A stretch of DNA of 23,032 nucleotides from assembly GCA_963785075.1 (NCBI GenBank), contig CAWATW010000002.1, positions 1 through 23,032 of the forward strand, in the 5' to 3' direction. This DNA is from JAOUGY01 sp963785075. Its GTDB lineage: Bacteria; Actinomycetota; Acidimicrobiia; Spongiisociales; ZC4RG35. This document shows positions 7,095 to 14,010 of this stretch, piece by piece. The notes under the pieces are model-generated. The model was given only the letters and a program-made list of their open reading frames with translations, searched no databases and had not been told where the DNA came from. How positions within the stretch are numbered: the stretch's first letter is position 1; each line of letters opens with the position of its first letter. Both the position numbers and the translations under genes were made by a program.

Positions 7095-7787
7095 GTGACG
7101 CCTGTCGAACCGCCTCCGAGTCGCTATGTCCTGCCCGATCCCGCCACCGCCGGGCCCGACGACGTGATCGCCATCGGCGGAGACCTGCAGCCCGGGACCT
7201 TGCTCCAGGCCTATCGGCGTGGGATGTTCCCGATGAATCTGCCGGACGGCGCCCTGGCGTGGTGGTCGCCGTGGCAGCGCGGTGTGCTCCCGCTCGACGG
7301 CCTCCACGTGAGTCGTAGCCTGCGGCGGTCGCTCAACCGGTTCCAGGTGACCATCGATGTCGACTTCGAGGCGGTGATCGCCGGCTGCGCCGATCCGGCG
7401 CGCCCCCACGGATGGATCACCGATGAGATCCGGCACGCATACACCATGTTGCATCGGCTGGGGTGGGCACACTCGATCGAAGTGTGGGACGAGGATGGCC
7501 GGCTCGCAGGTGGCCTCTATGGCGTCGGAGTCGGTGGCATGTTTGCCGGCGAGTCGATGTTCCGTTCCCAGACAGACGCATCGAAGGTGGCGGTCGTTCA
7601 TCTGGTTCGGACCATGGGGACCAATGGAGGTGTGCTGGTGGACGTGCAGTGGGCCACTCCCCACCTCCAGACGCTTGGTGTGATCGAGATCTCCCGCCAC
7701 GAGTATCTCGATCGGCTCGCCGTGGCGCTCCAGATCGAAGCTTCGTCCGTGTGGCGCTCGGGTGGCCCGTACGACCACGGACGGTAG
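7095..7787 (+). CDS. aat: leucyl/phenylalanyl-tRNA--protein transferase
   Basis: Enzyme of 230 residues that transfers Leu or Phe from tRNA to the N-terminal Arg or Lys of proteins, marking them for ClpS/ClpAP (N-end rule). The family blocks are all present: YRRGMFPM, LAWWSPWQRGVLPLD, GWITDEIRHAY, HSIEVWDEDG, GGLYGVGVGGMFAGESMF and the SKVA helix, then GVLVDVQWATPHL. Length is normal. The start is GTG at 7095, giving MTPVEPPPSRYVLPDP, which matches the usual beginning upstream of the FPDP-like segment. Its stop codon TAG at 7785 is also the first part of the -10-like element of the next gene, so the two genes are packed tightly but probably transcribed separately as well. Confidence 0.93.
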   Translation: MTPVEPPPSRYVLPDPATAGPDDVIAIGGDLQPGTLLQAYRRGMFPMNLPDGALAWWSPWQRGVLPLDGLHVSRSLRRSLNRFQVTIDVDFEAVIAGCADPARPHGWITDEIRHAYTMLHRLGWAHSIEVWDEDGRLAGGLYGVGVGGMFAGESMFRSQTDASKVAVVHLVRTMGTNGGVLVDVQWATPHLQTLGVIEISRHEYLDRLAVALQIEASSVWRSGGPYDHGR

Positions 7788-7790
7788 AGT
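7785..7790 (+). promoter_or_regulatory. -10-like hexamer of the USP gene, overlapping the aat stop
   Basis: TAGAGT ends 8 nt before GTG 7799; its first three bases are the aat stop codon. The spacing suggests a leaderless transcript. Confidence 0.4.
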
Positions 7791-7798
7791 CGCCATCG

Positions 7799-8668
7799 GT
7801 GGTCGAAGGAACAGTCTCGAGCCAGGTCATGGCGGCAGTGGATCTCACGCCCTTGGGGCGACGGGTAGCCGACCGCGCCCGATTGGTCGCAGAGACCCTC
7901 GGTGTCGACCTCAACCTCCTGCACGTGATCGAGCCGATGTCGGAGGCGTTCATCGCCGAGGAGGTCGCCGAGTTGCTCCGCCGTCAGCGCCGTCAGGCGG
8001 CGCAGGAGATGGGGGCGTGGGTCCGGTCGCGTACCGACCGCGAAGTGACGGTGACCGATGTCAAGGGATCGCCGGTCTGGGAGATCGCCAGGGCATCGAA
8101 GAATGCCGAGCTGACGGTGGTCGGGACGTCGACGCTCGACCACGGCCGGGTGGGACCGGTCGCAACCAGGGTCGTCGAGGCGGCTCGAAACCATGTGCTG
8201 GTGGTGCGCCGCCAACCCCGGGTGACGTACCGGAATGTGATCGTCGCCTGTGATCTGTCCGACGCCTCTGGCCGAGCGGTGGAGCTGGCAATGGCGCTGG
8301 CGCCAAACGCAAAGATGAGTCTGGTGTACGCGCTGCCGACCCGCTTCGACGGCTACATGGCCGACGCCGGCATGTTCCCCGAGGAGATCGAAAGCGCCCG
8401 GCGCGGTCGACTCGAGGCCGCCAACGCCCGCCTTGCAGCATTCGCCGACCAATGGGAGGGCATCTCGCCGTTGGTCGCCGACGGACCGCCGATCGAGTCG
8501 CTCGAGGAAATCGTCCGACGCCGGAGTGCCGACCTGCTGGTCGCCTCGAGTCGGGGTGCGGGTGCCACCAAGCTCACACTGCTCGGCACCATCGCAGCCG
8601 GTCTGATCGAGGCCGCTCCCTGCGACGTGGCGATCGCCCGGGTTGCCGCCGATTTCCGCCGTCCCTGA
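7799..8668 (+). CDS. universal stress protein, two tandem Usp domains
   Basis: Protein of 289 residues with two UspA-fold domains, about 8-140 and 144-285. Each begins with the strand-Asp pattern (VMAAVDLTPLGRRV; VIVACDLSDASGRAV) and ends with the strand/nucleotide-loop region (TVVGTSTLDHG then NHVLVVRR; LLVASSRGAGATK then CDVAIARV). The canonical G-2X-G-9X-G(S/T) ATP loop is only partly kept, so nucleotide binding is uncertain. The start is GTG at 7799 rather than ATG 7829, because the later start would cut the first beta-strand; it also fits the -10 spacing. Such proteins usually act in dormancy, redox or energy stress. The neighbours (aat, then an unrelated small gene) do not narrow the role. 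Confidence 0.85.
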   Translation: MVEGTVSSQVMAAVDLTPLGRRVADRARLVAETLGVDLNLLHVIEPMSEAFIAEEVAELLRRQRRQAAQEMGAWVRSRTDREVTVTDVKGSPVWEIARASKNAELTVVGTSTLDHGRVGPVATRVVEAARNHVLVVRRQPRVTYRNVIVACDLSDASGRAVELAMALAPNAKMSLVYALPTRFDGYMADAGMFPEEIESARRGRLEAANARLAAFADQWEGISPLVADGPPIESLEEIVRRRSADLLVASSRGAGATKLTLLGTIAAGLIEAAPCDVAIARVAADFRRP

Positions 8669-8774
8669 AGGATTGGCGCCGGACTAGCCCTTTCGCACGT
8701 CTTGGGTCTACCCCTGTCCGTGGTGTCATAGTCACGTATCGTGGTGGGCAGGGCAGAGACGGAGAGCGGGTTAC

Positions 8775-9224
8775 GTGGGAGAATTCAGGGGCCGTTTGAC
8801 GGTACCCGGGGTGGTGGACTGGCCGCTGTCGGTGAAGATCGCACTCGAGGAAGAGACGATCTCCATCGCAGCGGCCGGATTCCCCATCGGGGTGTGGTCA
8901 CTCGACGAAGTCGAAGTCGAAAGCCGCGAACAAGGGTTCGAGATCAAGGTCGACGGGGAGTACCTGTACGTCTCGACCAACGACGACGTGGTGTTCGCTT
9001 CGGCGCTGGGGATCGATTGGTCCGCTCCGGCTTCCGGCGGGGGAGCGATCGGGCGTTTGGGGAACGCCGGTTCGGGTGTGAGGAACGCTCCCGAATCGAC
9101 TGCGGAGCTCGGATCCGACCTGCGAAGACAGCTCGTCGTGTACCGCTCGGACGACCGAACGGGCAAGTTGTCGCTCGGTCGTGGCAAACACCAACGTCGC
9201 CGCCGCGGCCGTCACGCCCGTTGA
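8775..9224 (+). CDS. conserved small protein, paralogue A of a three-member family, Arg-rich tail
   Basis: Unrecognised protein of 149 residues. Residues 3-82 align without gaps to the two small proteins encoded at 18885 and 19216: EFRGRL, a strand ending ISI, then IGVWSLDEV, GFEIKVDGE and a TNDD motif followed by a short helix (VVFASALGI). Alternating hydrophobics suggest about seven beta-strands and one C-terminal helix, a pattern like PH-type folds (inference). The remaining ~65 residues are Gly/Ser-rich and end in a very basic tail (GKHQRRRRGRHAR), which the paralogues lack. The start is GTG at 8775 with GGAGAG (8761-8766) 8 nt upstream; TATCGT at 8737-8742 may be its -10. No signal peptide or membrane segment. 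Function unknown. Confidence 0.75.
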   Translation: MGEFRGRLTVPGVVDWPLSVKIALEEETISIAAAGFPIGVWSLDEVEVESREQGFEIKVDGEYLYVSTNDDVVFASALGIDWSAPASGGGAIGRLGNAGSGVRNAPESTAELGSDLRRQLVVYRSDDRTGKLSLGRGKHQRRRRGRHAR

Positions 9225-9261
9225 CCTCTCGCCGCCGGTCTCGATCGACGTGCCGAAGGCC

Positions 9262-9267
9262 TAGCAT
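9262..9267 (+). promoter_or_regulatory. -10-like hexamer of the tRNA gene
   Basis: TAGCAT lies 9 nt before the first base of the tRNA. No convincing -35 was seen. Confidence 0.35.
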
Positions 9268-9276
9268 CCACCCCGC

Positions 9277-9351
9277 GGGCCGGTAGCTCAATCAGGTCAG
9301 AGCAGCGGACTCATAATCCGTTGGTTACAGGTTCGAGTCCTGTCCGGCCCA
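9277..9351 (+). tRNA. tRNA with CAU anticodon (elongator Met or Ile2)
   Basis: A complete 75-nt cloverleaf can be drawn: acceptor GGGCCGG/CCGGCCC, D stem GCTC/GAGC, anticodon stem GCGGA/TCCGT with loop CTCATAA, variable TGGTT, T stem ACAGG/CCTGT with loop TTCGAGT, and discriminator A. The CCA end is not encoded. The first acceptor pair is G-C and the anticodon stem lacks three consecutive G-C pairs, so it is not the initiator. A CAU anticodon means elongator methionine or, if C34 is converted to lysidine by TilS, isoleucine for AUA. The GGGCC/GGCCC acceptor and the TTGGT around the variable loop look more like Ile2, but this is not decisive. Confidence 0.95.
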
Positions 9352-9355
9352 CAAG

Positions 9356-9385
9356 CGAAATCCCCCTAGATCTAGGGGGATTTCG
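9356..9385 (+). terminator. 30-bp perfect palindrome just after the tRNA, probable terminator
   Basis: Bases 9356-9385 form a perfect 15+15 palindrome centred between 9370 and 9371, with arms CGAAATCCCCCTAGA and its complement. As RNA it would fold into a long hairpin with a GATC tetraloop starting 4 nt after the tRNA. There is no U-run, so it is an atypical intrinsic terminator; a processing or insertion-target role is also possible. Confidence 0.6.
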
Positions 9386-9449
9386 TCGCCTACCATTTGA
9401 TCGCGGCGATGTCGTGATGCCGCTTGGGCCACGTCCGGGCCACACCAGC

Positions 9450-9855
9450 TCAGGCAGCATCTGTGTGGAAGTACCGCTCGTGCATGGTCTGGGCCAGAAT
9501 CTTCAGGTCTTCCTGGTACACGTGCGCGTCTAGGGCTTCGACGCGCATACGAGAACAACCAGGGCCGTGACGTCGCCCTGGCGGAGCTTCTGTGGAGGCC
9601 CACAGGGCGACGGCGGCCCGCTGGTCATCGATGGGGAGCATCCGGGTCGATGACGTAGGTCATGTCAGGGGTGGCCCGGAACAGGGTGTCCATCAACCCT
9701 CTTGAAGCCTTCCGGCCTTGGTGCTGTCGGTCGCCGACGACGTCGTGCACCAGGTCGGGGTGTGAAAGTTGGCGGAGAGCGTCTGTATTCCGCGATGCGA
9801 CGGCGTCGGAGACCTGCTGTCCGAGGTCGGCCACGGTCACGGTGGCGTTGGTCAT
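9450..9855 (-). pseudogene. frameshifted NTF2/SnoaL-like gene remnant
   Basis: From ATG 9855 the minus strand encodes a protein resembling the N-terminus of SnoaL-like/NTF2-fold proteins (helical QVSDAVASRNTDALRQLSHP, then HDVVGDRQHQGRKASRGLMD). That frame stops near 9625. The expected next strand (DDQRAAVALWAS) is in another frame starting near 9641, which then runs to 9450 and ends HERYFHTDAA. The two pieces overlap at about 9625-9641, consistent with a single frameshift. The last 50 residues do not obviously fit an NTF2 fold and may come from another gene. The start has AAAAGGG upstream on the minus strand. Frameshift versus sequencing error cannot be separated here; the position beside other broken genes favours real decay. 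Confidence 0.5.
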
Positions 9856-10173
9856 GAGCTGCCCTTTTCGTCTGCTCCACTCGATCGTCTCGTCGTCACC
9901 CGGCCGTTGCATGGGCCGAAGATCCGTTCCTCCGCGACCTAGCCGAGATGGTGGGCTGGACGGCGCGTTCAAGTGCCGCCGGGCAGGGTGAGTCGTTGGC
10001 CTCTTGTGGCGGCGGCGTGGGTTTGATAGGCGACGGGGTGAAGGTCGCTCATGGAAGGGGGTGTGTGAGGCAGTTGGCTGGCGACGCCCACGCCCAGCAG
10101 GTAGCTGAGGGTGATGTCGGGGCGACCTCGTGTGGGTCTCGTCGCCATCGATGGTATCTGAGGGGAGGTGGCA
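9856..10173. other. gene-poor stretch in the decay zone
   Basis: No convincing gene. A 59-codon minus-strand frame (9969-10148, beginning MATRPTRGRPDITLSYLLG) is open but matches nothing I recognise and has no Shine-Dalgarno; it may be a remnant or chance. The end of the stretch carries the Shine-Dalgarno AGGGGAGG (10161-10168) of the following gene. Confidence 0.4.
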
Positions 10174-10464
10174 GTGAGGATCGAAGACAGACGCGAGTTG
10201 GCGATGCCGCTGGCCGAGCTGTGGGACTACACGAACGATTTCGCCCAGTGGCCGATGTGGTACGCCGACATGCTGGAGGTGGTGGAACCCGAGAAGGCCT
10301 CGTGGGCTGGCGTGGGTGACCAGGTCCGCGCCGCGCAGAAGCTACTGGGACGGCGGGTCGAGTTCACCGCGACCGTGCGGGAGTGGAAGGACCACGAACT
10401 GGTCTACTTCGAGGTGGAGGCCGCTGGTCTGCCCACCGCAACCCGTAGCCGAGACACGGATTAA
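10174..10464 (+). pseudogene. SRPBCC-family protein, truncated at the 3' end
   Basis: The N-terminal ~90 residues match polyketide cyclase/SRPBCC (START-like) proteins: an initial beta-strand (RIEDRRELAMP), the helix LWDYTNDFAQWPMWYADM, then strands through FTATVREWKDHELVYFEVEA. SRPBCC proteins are normally ~140-150 residues; here the fold stops at about residue 88 and the frame ends a few codons later in an unrelated tail (TRSRDTD). The missing part is the central sheet and long C-terminal helix, so the product is unlikely to fold normally. The start is GTG 10174, 5 nt after AGGGGAGG; GTG 10168 is possible but too close to the Shine-Dalgarno. The break near 10440-10450 coincides with the break of the opposite-strand gene. 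Confidence 0.65.
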
Positions 10465-10591
10465 ACCAGACTTCCGCGAACTGAAACGGAATCTCCTCGA
10501 AGACCGGAGATTTGTCCGGTGCCGCTGTCGCTGGGATCGACATGGCGATCACAACCAGGAACGAGAGCATCACAGCGATTCGGATGCGCAT
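10364..10591 (-). pseudogene. secreted protein, truncated after the signal peptide region
   Basis: The minus-strand start at 10591 follows AGAGGGGGA, a good Shine-Dalgarno. It encodes a clean signal peptide (MRIRIAVMLSFLVVIAMS then IPATAA|P, cleavage about residue 24) and about 25 mature residues (PVFEEIPFQFAEVWFNPC). After about residue 48 the frame runs antisense through the SRPBCC fragment and becomes low-complexity Arg/Pro, so the real gene is cut near 10445. The family of the mature part is not recognised. It is most likely a gene remnant created by the same deletion or rearrangement that cut the SRPBCC gene. Confidence 0.6.
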
Positions 10592-10715
10592 GGCATCCCC
10601 CTCTCACTCGTGCACGCGCGACCCGTCCCCTCAGCCGGATCATCAGCTTCGGCATGCCAGTGGAATAGTGCCGAACGGCTCGAAGAGATCGGCGGGATCT
10701 GTCCCACCCTCGGCG

Positions 10716-10721
10716 TACGGT
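10716..10721 (+). promoter_or_regulatory. -10-like hexamer of the small wHTH-like gene
   Basis: TACGGT ends 6 nt before ATG 10728, fitting a leaderless start. Confidence 0.4.
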
Positions 10722-10727
10722 CGCCTC

Positions 10728-10922
10728 ATGCCATGCGTCCCGCTCACCGACGATCAGCGAGCAGTCCTCGAAGCTATCGCCACCGGCCAGCCGGTCCCAA
10801 GGCATCTGGATCCGGTGCTGGCCGAGCTGCGCCGCTGGGGCTGGGTGATGCCGACGGCCCCGGAGCTGACCGGCACCGGGCGGAGGCATGTTGAGAACGC
10901 GAGGCCAGGACTTCTCGGGTAG
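10728..10922 (+). CDS. small protein, possibly winged-helix
   Basis: Protein of 64 residues, MPCVPLTDDQRAVLEAIATG at the N-terminus, then PVLAELRRWGWVMPTAP and LTGTGRRHVE. The order helix, helix, 'GWV' strand and 'LT..GRR' resembles a compact winged-helix domain in which the last motif is the wing. There is no Shine-Dalgarno, but TACGGT is 6 nt upstream, as for other leaderless genes here. The 3' end overlaps the start of the DUF2254 fragment by 35 nt. It lies in the decay zone, so it may be the surviving end of a larger gene. Function unknown; DNA binding is a guess from the pattern. Confidence 0.5.
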   Translation: MPCVPLTDDQRAVLEAIATGQPVPRHLDPVLAELRRWGWVMPTAPELTGTGRRHVENARPGLLG

Positions 10923-11466
10923 CGGTGGTCGAGCGGTGTTGGGTGTGATCGCGAGTGCCACCATCGCCTTCGCAGGCGTTGCGTTTTCCGTGAGCCTATT
11001 GCTGATCTCCATGTCCTCGAGTCAGTACTCACCCCGTGTCGTCCACGGACCGTTCCGCGATCCGTTCAACAAGCGCGTCATGGGCGTCGTGATCGGGACG
11101 TTCACCTACTGTCTGGTCGTCCTTCGCGCCGTTCGAAGTCCTCTCGAGGATGGCGGGACCGCCGTCGTCCCGAGCCTCTCGATTGCGGTGGCGGTGCTCC
11201 TTGGCGTCGCGACGCTCCTCACGATCGTCGGCTTCATCAGTCACGCGGCCCACTCCAGGTCATCCCCTCTCACGCCTCCAGCCCAGACGCGCTGGCGGTC
11301 ATCCGTAGTTCCTGTCGAGTCCGAATGCCGAATGGAACCGTTTCCCGGTGGTCGTCGACCGAGGGAGGCGGCCGACCACCTGGTCACCGCCTGCTGGAGC
11401 CAGAGCACCGGCGGTGTCGACCATGTCGAAACCTACGAGATCATCACCAGTCCGCCGACAGCGTGA
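10888..11466 (+). pseudogene. DUF2254 membrane protein, internal fragment only
   Basis: Residues ~13-125 of this frame match the middle of DUF2254 membrane proteins: FAGVAFSVSLLLISMSSSQ, then YSPRV, FRDPFNKRVMG, GTFTYCLVVLRAVR, and a final hydrophobic helix ending FISHAAHS. DUF2254 proteins normally exceed 400 residues, with two membrane helices before this part and a long cytosolic tail after it; both are missing. After about 11265 the frame becomes unrelated Arg/Pro/Ser-rich sequence, overlapping the convergent CPBP gene. The apparent ATG at 10888 lies in the end of the preceding gene and is probably not an original start. Best read as a remnant with homologous span about 10925-11265. Confidence 0.65.
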
Positions 11467-12101
11467 GCGAGCATCGGCCACCACACCGAATTTGATCGCT
11501 TCGCCATGAAGCCGAGATAGATGCCCATGAAGAAGGGACCGAACACCATCGCGATGTGCGGTCCGCCCGCAGCGATCGACCCCGGCACGAGATGCCACAG
11601 GCCGAACCACACGCTCGGCCACAGAACCCGGAGCCACCAGTTGTTCGAGAAGACGTCCAGATACGCGCCTCTCCACAGCAGCTCTTCGAAGAGGCCGTTG
11701 GCGAAGGTCGAGATCACGAGCAGGGTGACCGCCGTGGCGGTGGCCAGTCCATATGCCATCCCCGGCACCAGATATCGGACTCCCGCCGCCAGTCCCACGA
11801 CGACGACAACGTGGGCGGCCATCGTCGGATCGAAGCGCCGGGGGCGGATCAGCTCTCGGACCCGTCGTCTGCCGATGACAACAAACGAGAAGGTGCCGCA
11901 CCACGTGACCCAGTAGAAGGTCATCGCGACGAACCACGCCATATGACCATCGACGGACTCTCTGAACACCGCTTGGGACGCCAAGAACACCGGGTAGGTG
12001 GTGGCCATGAGGAGAGGAGGCGCCATCAACAGGGTCAGCCGCCTTCGACCGAAGCCATGATTCCGACGGGGGGTTGTCCGTTCCTGCGTGAATGTGCCCA
12101 T
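11433..12101 (-). CDS. CPBP-family intramembrane protease (Rce1/CAAX-like)
   Basis: Multi-pass membrane protein of about 222 residues. It carries the three ABI/CPBP motifs: EELLWR (EExxxR) in LFEELLWRGAY, FGLWH (FxxxH) in WFGLWHLVPG, and a late AHAVGG histidine. These form the glutamate-histidine site of type II CAAX-prenyl-endopeptidase-like proteases; bacterial members act in membrane-protein processing or bacteriocin self-protection, and the substrate here is unknown. The protein ends right after the third motif, slightly shorter than usual, and abuts the decay zone, so a few terminal residues may be lost. Start is ATG 12101; GTG 12119 would add six residues. The upstream GGAAG is close to the ATG and weak. 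Confidence 0.78.
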   Translation of the reverse strand: MGTFTQERTTPRRNHGFGRRRLTLLMAPPLLMATTYPVFLASQAVFRESVDGHMAWFVAMTFYWVTWCGTFSFVVIGRRRVRELIRPRRFDPTMAAHVVVVVGLAAGVRYLVPGMAYGLATATAVTLLVISTFANGLFEELLWRGAYLDVFSNNWWLRVLWPSVWFGLWHLVPGSIAAGGPHIAMVFGPFFMGIYLGFMAKRSNSVWWPMLAHAVGGLVMIS

Positions 12102-12281
12102 CAGCTTCCATCGCGGCACGGTTGCAGACGTTCTTCAAGAGGACTCCGTCCTCCAAGTCAGATCGGTTGTTCTCACCTGGCGAATGGCGGCTCGCGGCGC
12201 AATCGCCGCTCCGATTCCTCCACGCCGATGTACTCCATCCTGATCGAACGCGGCACGGAGCGAAGCCGATGCACTTGCAGG

Positions 12282-12287
12282 TAGCGT
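12282..12287 (+). promoter_or_regulatory. -10-like hexamer of the first VOC gene
   Basis: TAGCGT ends 7 nt before ATG 12295; identical hexamer and spacing to the P450 gene. Confidence 0.45.
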
Positions 12288-12294
12288 CCCTGTG

Positions 12295-12690
12295 ATGGAT
12301 CGCTTCGACGCAGCAGCTTTGACGCACATGTTGGTGGTGGCCGATCCGACCGCCAGCCGGGATTGGTACGTCCGTGTGTTCGACGCATCGGTGTACGGCG
12401 AGTACGGCGGGACTTCGGTGGTGCTCGAGTTGCTGGGGAATTGGATTCTCCTGGTGTCGGGAGGCGGCCCGACGCCCGGTAAGCCTTCGGTCACCCTCGG
12501 CGTGCCGGCCGATCCCGATCTCGTGAGCGGTCAGATCATCTTCCGGGTCGACGACTGCCGGGCAACCTACGAGATGCTGCGATCGCGTGGCGCCGAGTTC
12601 TTGGCGCCACCCGTGGATCGCGGGGGAGAGATCCGGGCGTTCTTCCGGGACCTCGACGGTCACCTGTTCGAGATCTCCGAGCTGACCTGA
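12295..12690 (+). CDS. glyoxalase/VOC-superfamily protein
   Basis: Protein of 131 residues with one vicinal oxygen chelate fold: beta-strand LTHMLVVADPTASRDWYVRV at the start (D-W-Y in place of the usual 'W Y'), VVLELLGNWILLV in the middle, then IIFRVDDCRATYEMLRSRGA and the terminal FFRDLDGHLFEISEL. VOC proteins are metal-dependent lyases, isomerases, dioxygenases or antibiotic-binding proteins; H in LTHM and E in FEISE sit where metal ligands are expected. ATG 12295 is taken as the start because it is 7 nt after TAGCGT; GTG 12292 is directly before. It opens a small group with an isomerase-fold gene and another VOC gene. Substrate not predictable. Confidence 0.87.
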   Translation: MDRFDAAALTHMLVVADPTASRDWYVRVFDASVYGEYGGTSVVLELLGNWILLVSGGGPTPGKPSVTLGVPADPDLVSGQIIFRVDDCRATYEMLRSRGAEFLAPPVDRGGEIRAFFRDLDGHLFEISELT

Positions 12691-12759
12691 CCTCTTCGAG
12701 AGGCGTCATGCCGACCCGATCGGTAGCCTCGGCAAGAAACCCGAGGGAAGGACCGAGTC

Positions 12760-13434
12760 GTGGCTTCGTACACCGAGTGGGTGGATCTTCTCGAGCGTGA
12801 GCTCGAGTCAGTCCTAGGAGGGTTCCGCGGCGTCTCGGGCGACCAATGGTCGCTCTCGACTCGCCTCGAACCGCTCGACCCGTCGCTTCCCCATTGGACG
12901 ATCTTCGAACTCGCCGGACACTTCGACATCTCGATCGGCTTGACGAGGATGCTGATCGCCGAACCACAGGACGGTCAGCCGGGCCGTGACCGTGTGAGCT
13001 TCTTCATCTTTCCACGCTCCGAAGTGGCGCCGGTCGTGTACGACTACGCCTACACGATGGTCGAAGGCAAAGGTCCGTCGGACATGGTGGGTGTGCTCGA
13101 AGAGACATTCGGGAAGACGGTCGAGGAGTCGAGGGCCACGGCGCCCGAGACCGTTGGCTCCGGCTACTACGCGCTCATGCGACTCGACGAGTTCGTGCCG
13201 ACGCGGGTGGTGGAGGCGGTGGTGCACGGACTCGACCTGACCGACGCTCTCGGCGTCGATCCAGCGGCCACCCCCGATGGCATCAGACTCACCGCCGAGA
13301 TCCTGGACGAGCTTCTGGCGCGTCGGACCGTGGCCGGCCGACCCGCGGACCTGTCCGACGATCTGGAATGGATCAGAGCGGCATCCGGACGTGGATTGGA
13401 CCACCCCGACCCGCGCCTGCCACTGATCGGTTGA
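12760..13434 (+). CDS. mycothiol-dependent maleylpyruvate isomerase-family protein (DinB-like)
   Basis: Protein of 224 residues in the actinobacterial maleylpyruvate isomerase/DinB-like family: an N-terminal four-helix bundle with metal-site histidine in ELAGHFDISIG (family pattern 'vaHl'), WTIFELAGH before it, and the second half VVEAVVHGLDLTDALGVD containing the E-x3-H pair that completes the metal site. Members use mycothiol as cofactor or substrate, or act as metal-dependent thiol transferases; the exact reaction is unknown. GTG 12760 follows AGGGAAGGA (12744-12752), and TAGCCT (12724-12729) may be the -10, giving a short leader, unlike its VOC neighbours. Together the three genes resemble a small detoxification group (inference). 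Confidence 0.8.
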   Translation: MASYTEWVDLLERELESVLGGFRGVSGDQWSLSTRLEPLDPSLPHWTIFELAGHFDISIGLTRMLIAEPQDGQPGRDRVSFFIFPRSEVAPVVYDYAYTMVEGKGPSDMVGVLEETFGKTVEESRATAPETVGSGYYALMRLDEFVPTRVVEAVVHGLDLTDALGVDPAATPDGIRLTAEILDELLARRTVAGRPADLSDDLEWIRAASGRGLDHPDPRLPLIG

Positions 13435-13444
13435 GGCCGTCGCA

Positions 13445-13450
13445 TAGGCT
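13445..13450 (+). promoter_or_regulatory. -10-like hexamer of the second VOC gene
   Basis: TAGGCT ends 6 nt before ATG 13457. Confidence 0.4.
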
Positions 13451-13456
13451 TGGCGC

Positions 13457-13828
13457 ATGGTCGAACGCACCCCAGACATCCCGACGCTGATCGCTGCCAC
13501 CATCGACTGCTCCGACCTGGAGGCCATGACACGCTTCTGGGGTGGGCTGCTCGGCGTGGAGATTCAGATCGTCGAGCACTTCGGGTTCCTCGCTCACGCA
13601 CCGGACCGCAAGGTGACGATCTGGCTGCAGCGGGTGCCGGAGGAGCGAGCCGGGAAGAACCGGGTCCACCTCGACTTCGTCGTCGGGGACCTCGACGCCT
13701 CCCTGGATCGGGTCGTGACGTTGGGAGGAGGGATCGGCGAGCGGCGGGAATGGCATGGGTTCGTGTGGAACACCTGCACCGACCCCGAAGGCAACGAGTT
13801 CGACATCATGCAGGCCCAGGCTGGTTGA
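13457..13828 (+). CDS. glyoxalase-like (VOC) protein
   Basis: Single-domain protein of 123 residues with the VOC repeat pattern: ATIDCSDLEAMTRFWGGLLG at the front (D-x2-AMTRFW helix), a middle strand VTIWLQRVPEE, NRVHLDFVVGDLDASLDRVV, then DPEGNEFDIMQ at the end, where H in VHLDF and E in NEFDI match usual metal-ligand positions. This 'glyoxalase-like' subgroup is abundant in actinobacteria and mostly uncharacterised. It is not closely similar to the VOC protein at 12295, so it is not a recent duplicate. ATG 13457 starts 23 nt after the previous stop, with its own -10-like element. Confidence 0.87.
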   Translation: MVERTPDIPTLIAATIDCSDLEAMTRFWGGLLGVEIQIVEHFGFLAHAPDRKVTIWLQRVPEERAGKNRVHLDFVVGDLDASLDRVVTLGGGIGERREWHGFVWNTCTDPEGNEFDIMQAQAG

Positions 13829-13909
13829 GGGTGCGAAGATGTCCTGTCTCGCGACCGTGCGACACGAGTGCCTTCTCTCCTCTGTCGTGATTGGTGTGTA
13901 ACCCCCCCT

Positions 13910-13961
13910 GATTCGTCCACGGCTACGCCGTTGCCGAATCTGTCCCCCCTGCGGGGGGACA
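13910..13961. repeat. two adjacent hairpins opening an intergenic palindrome cluster
   Basis: First hairpin: GATTCG (13910-13915) with CGAATC (13935-13940), enclosing ACGGC/GCCGT (13919-13931). Second: TGTCCCCCC (13941-13949), loop TGC, GGGGGGACA (13953-13961), a perfect 9-bp stem. The first may serve as terminator of the VOC gene; the second belongs to the repeat family that follows. The intergenic stretch 13829-14292 (464 nt) holds no gene. Confidence 0.65.
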
Positions 13962-14010
13962 CGAACAGTGGGAAGCTGGTTGGGTGCTCCTCTTCTCAAC
14001 CGTGGGTTGT

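Noticed and set aside
9321..9533. Plus-strand open frame beginning MVTGSSPVRPTS
   Set aside because: Its start lies in the T arm of the tRNA; this peptide is a well-known artefact of reading through tRNA 3' ends.
12194..12209. Small hairpin GCGGCG-CAAT-CGCCGC upstream of the first VOC gene
   Set aside because: Short, GC-only, far from any stop codon or start; expected by chance in GC-rich DNA.
11299..12663. Minus-strand open frame of 454 codons
   Set aside because: Runs antisense to the VOC gene and out of frame through the CPBP gene; shadow frame.
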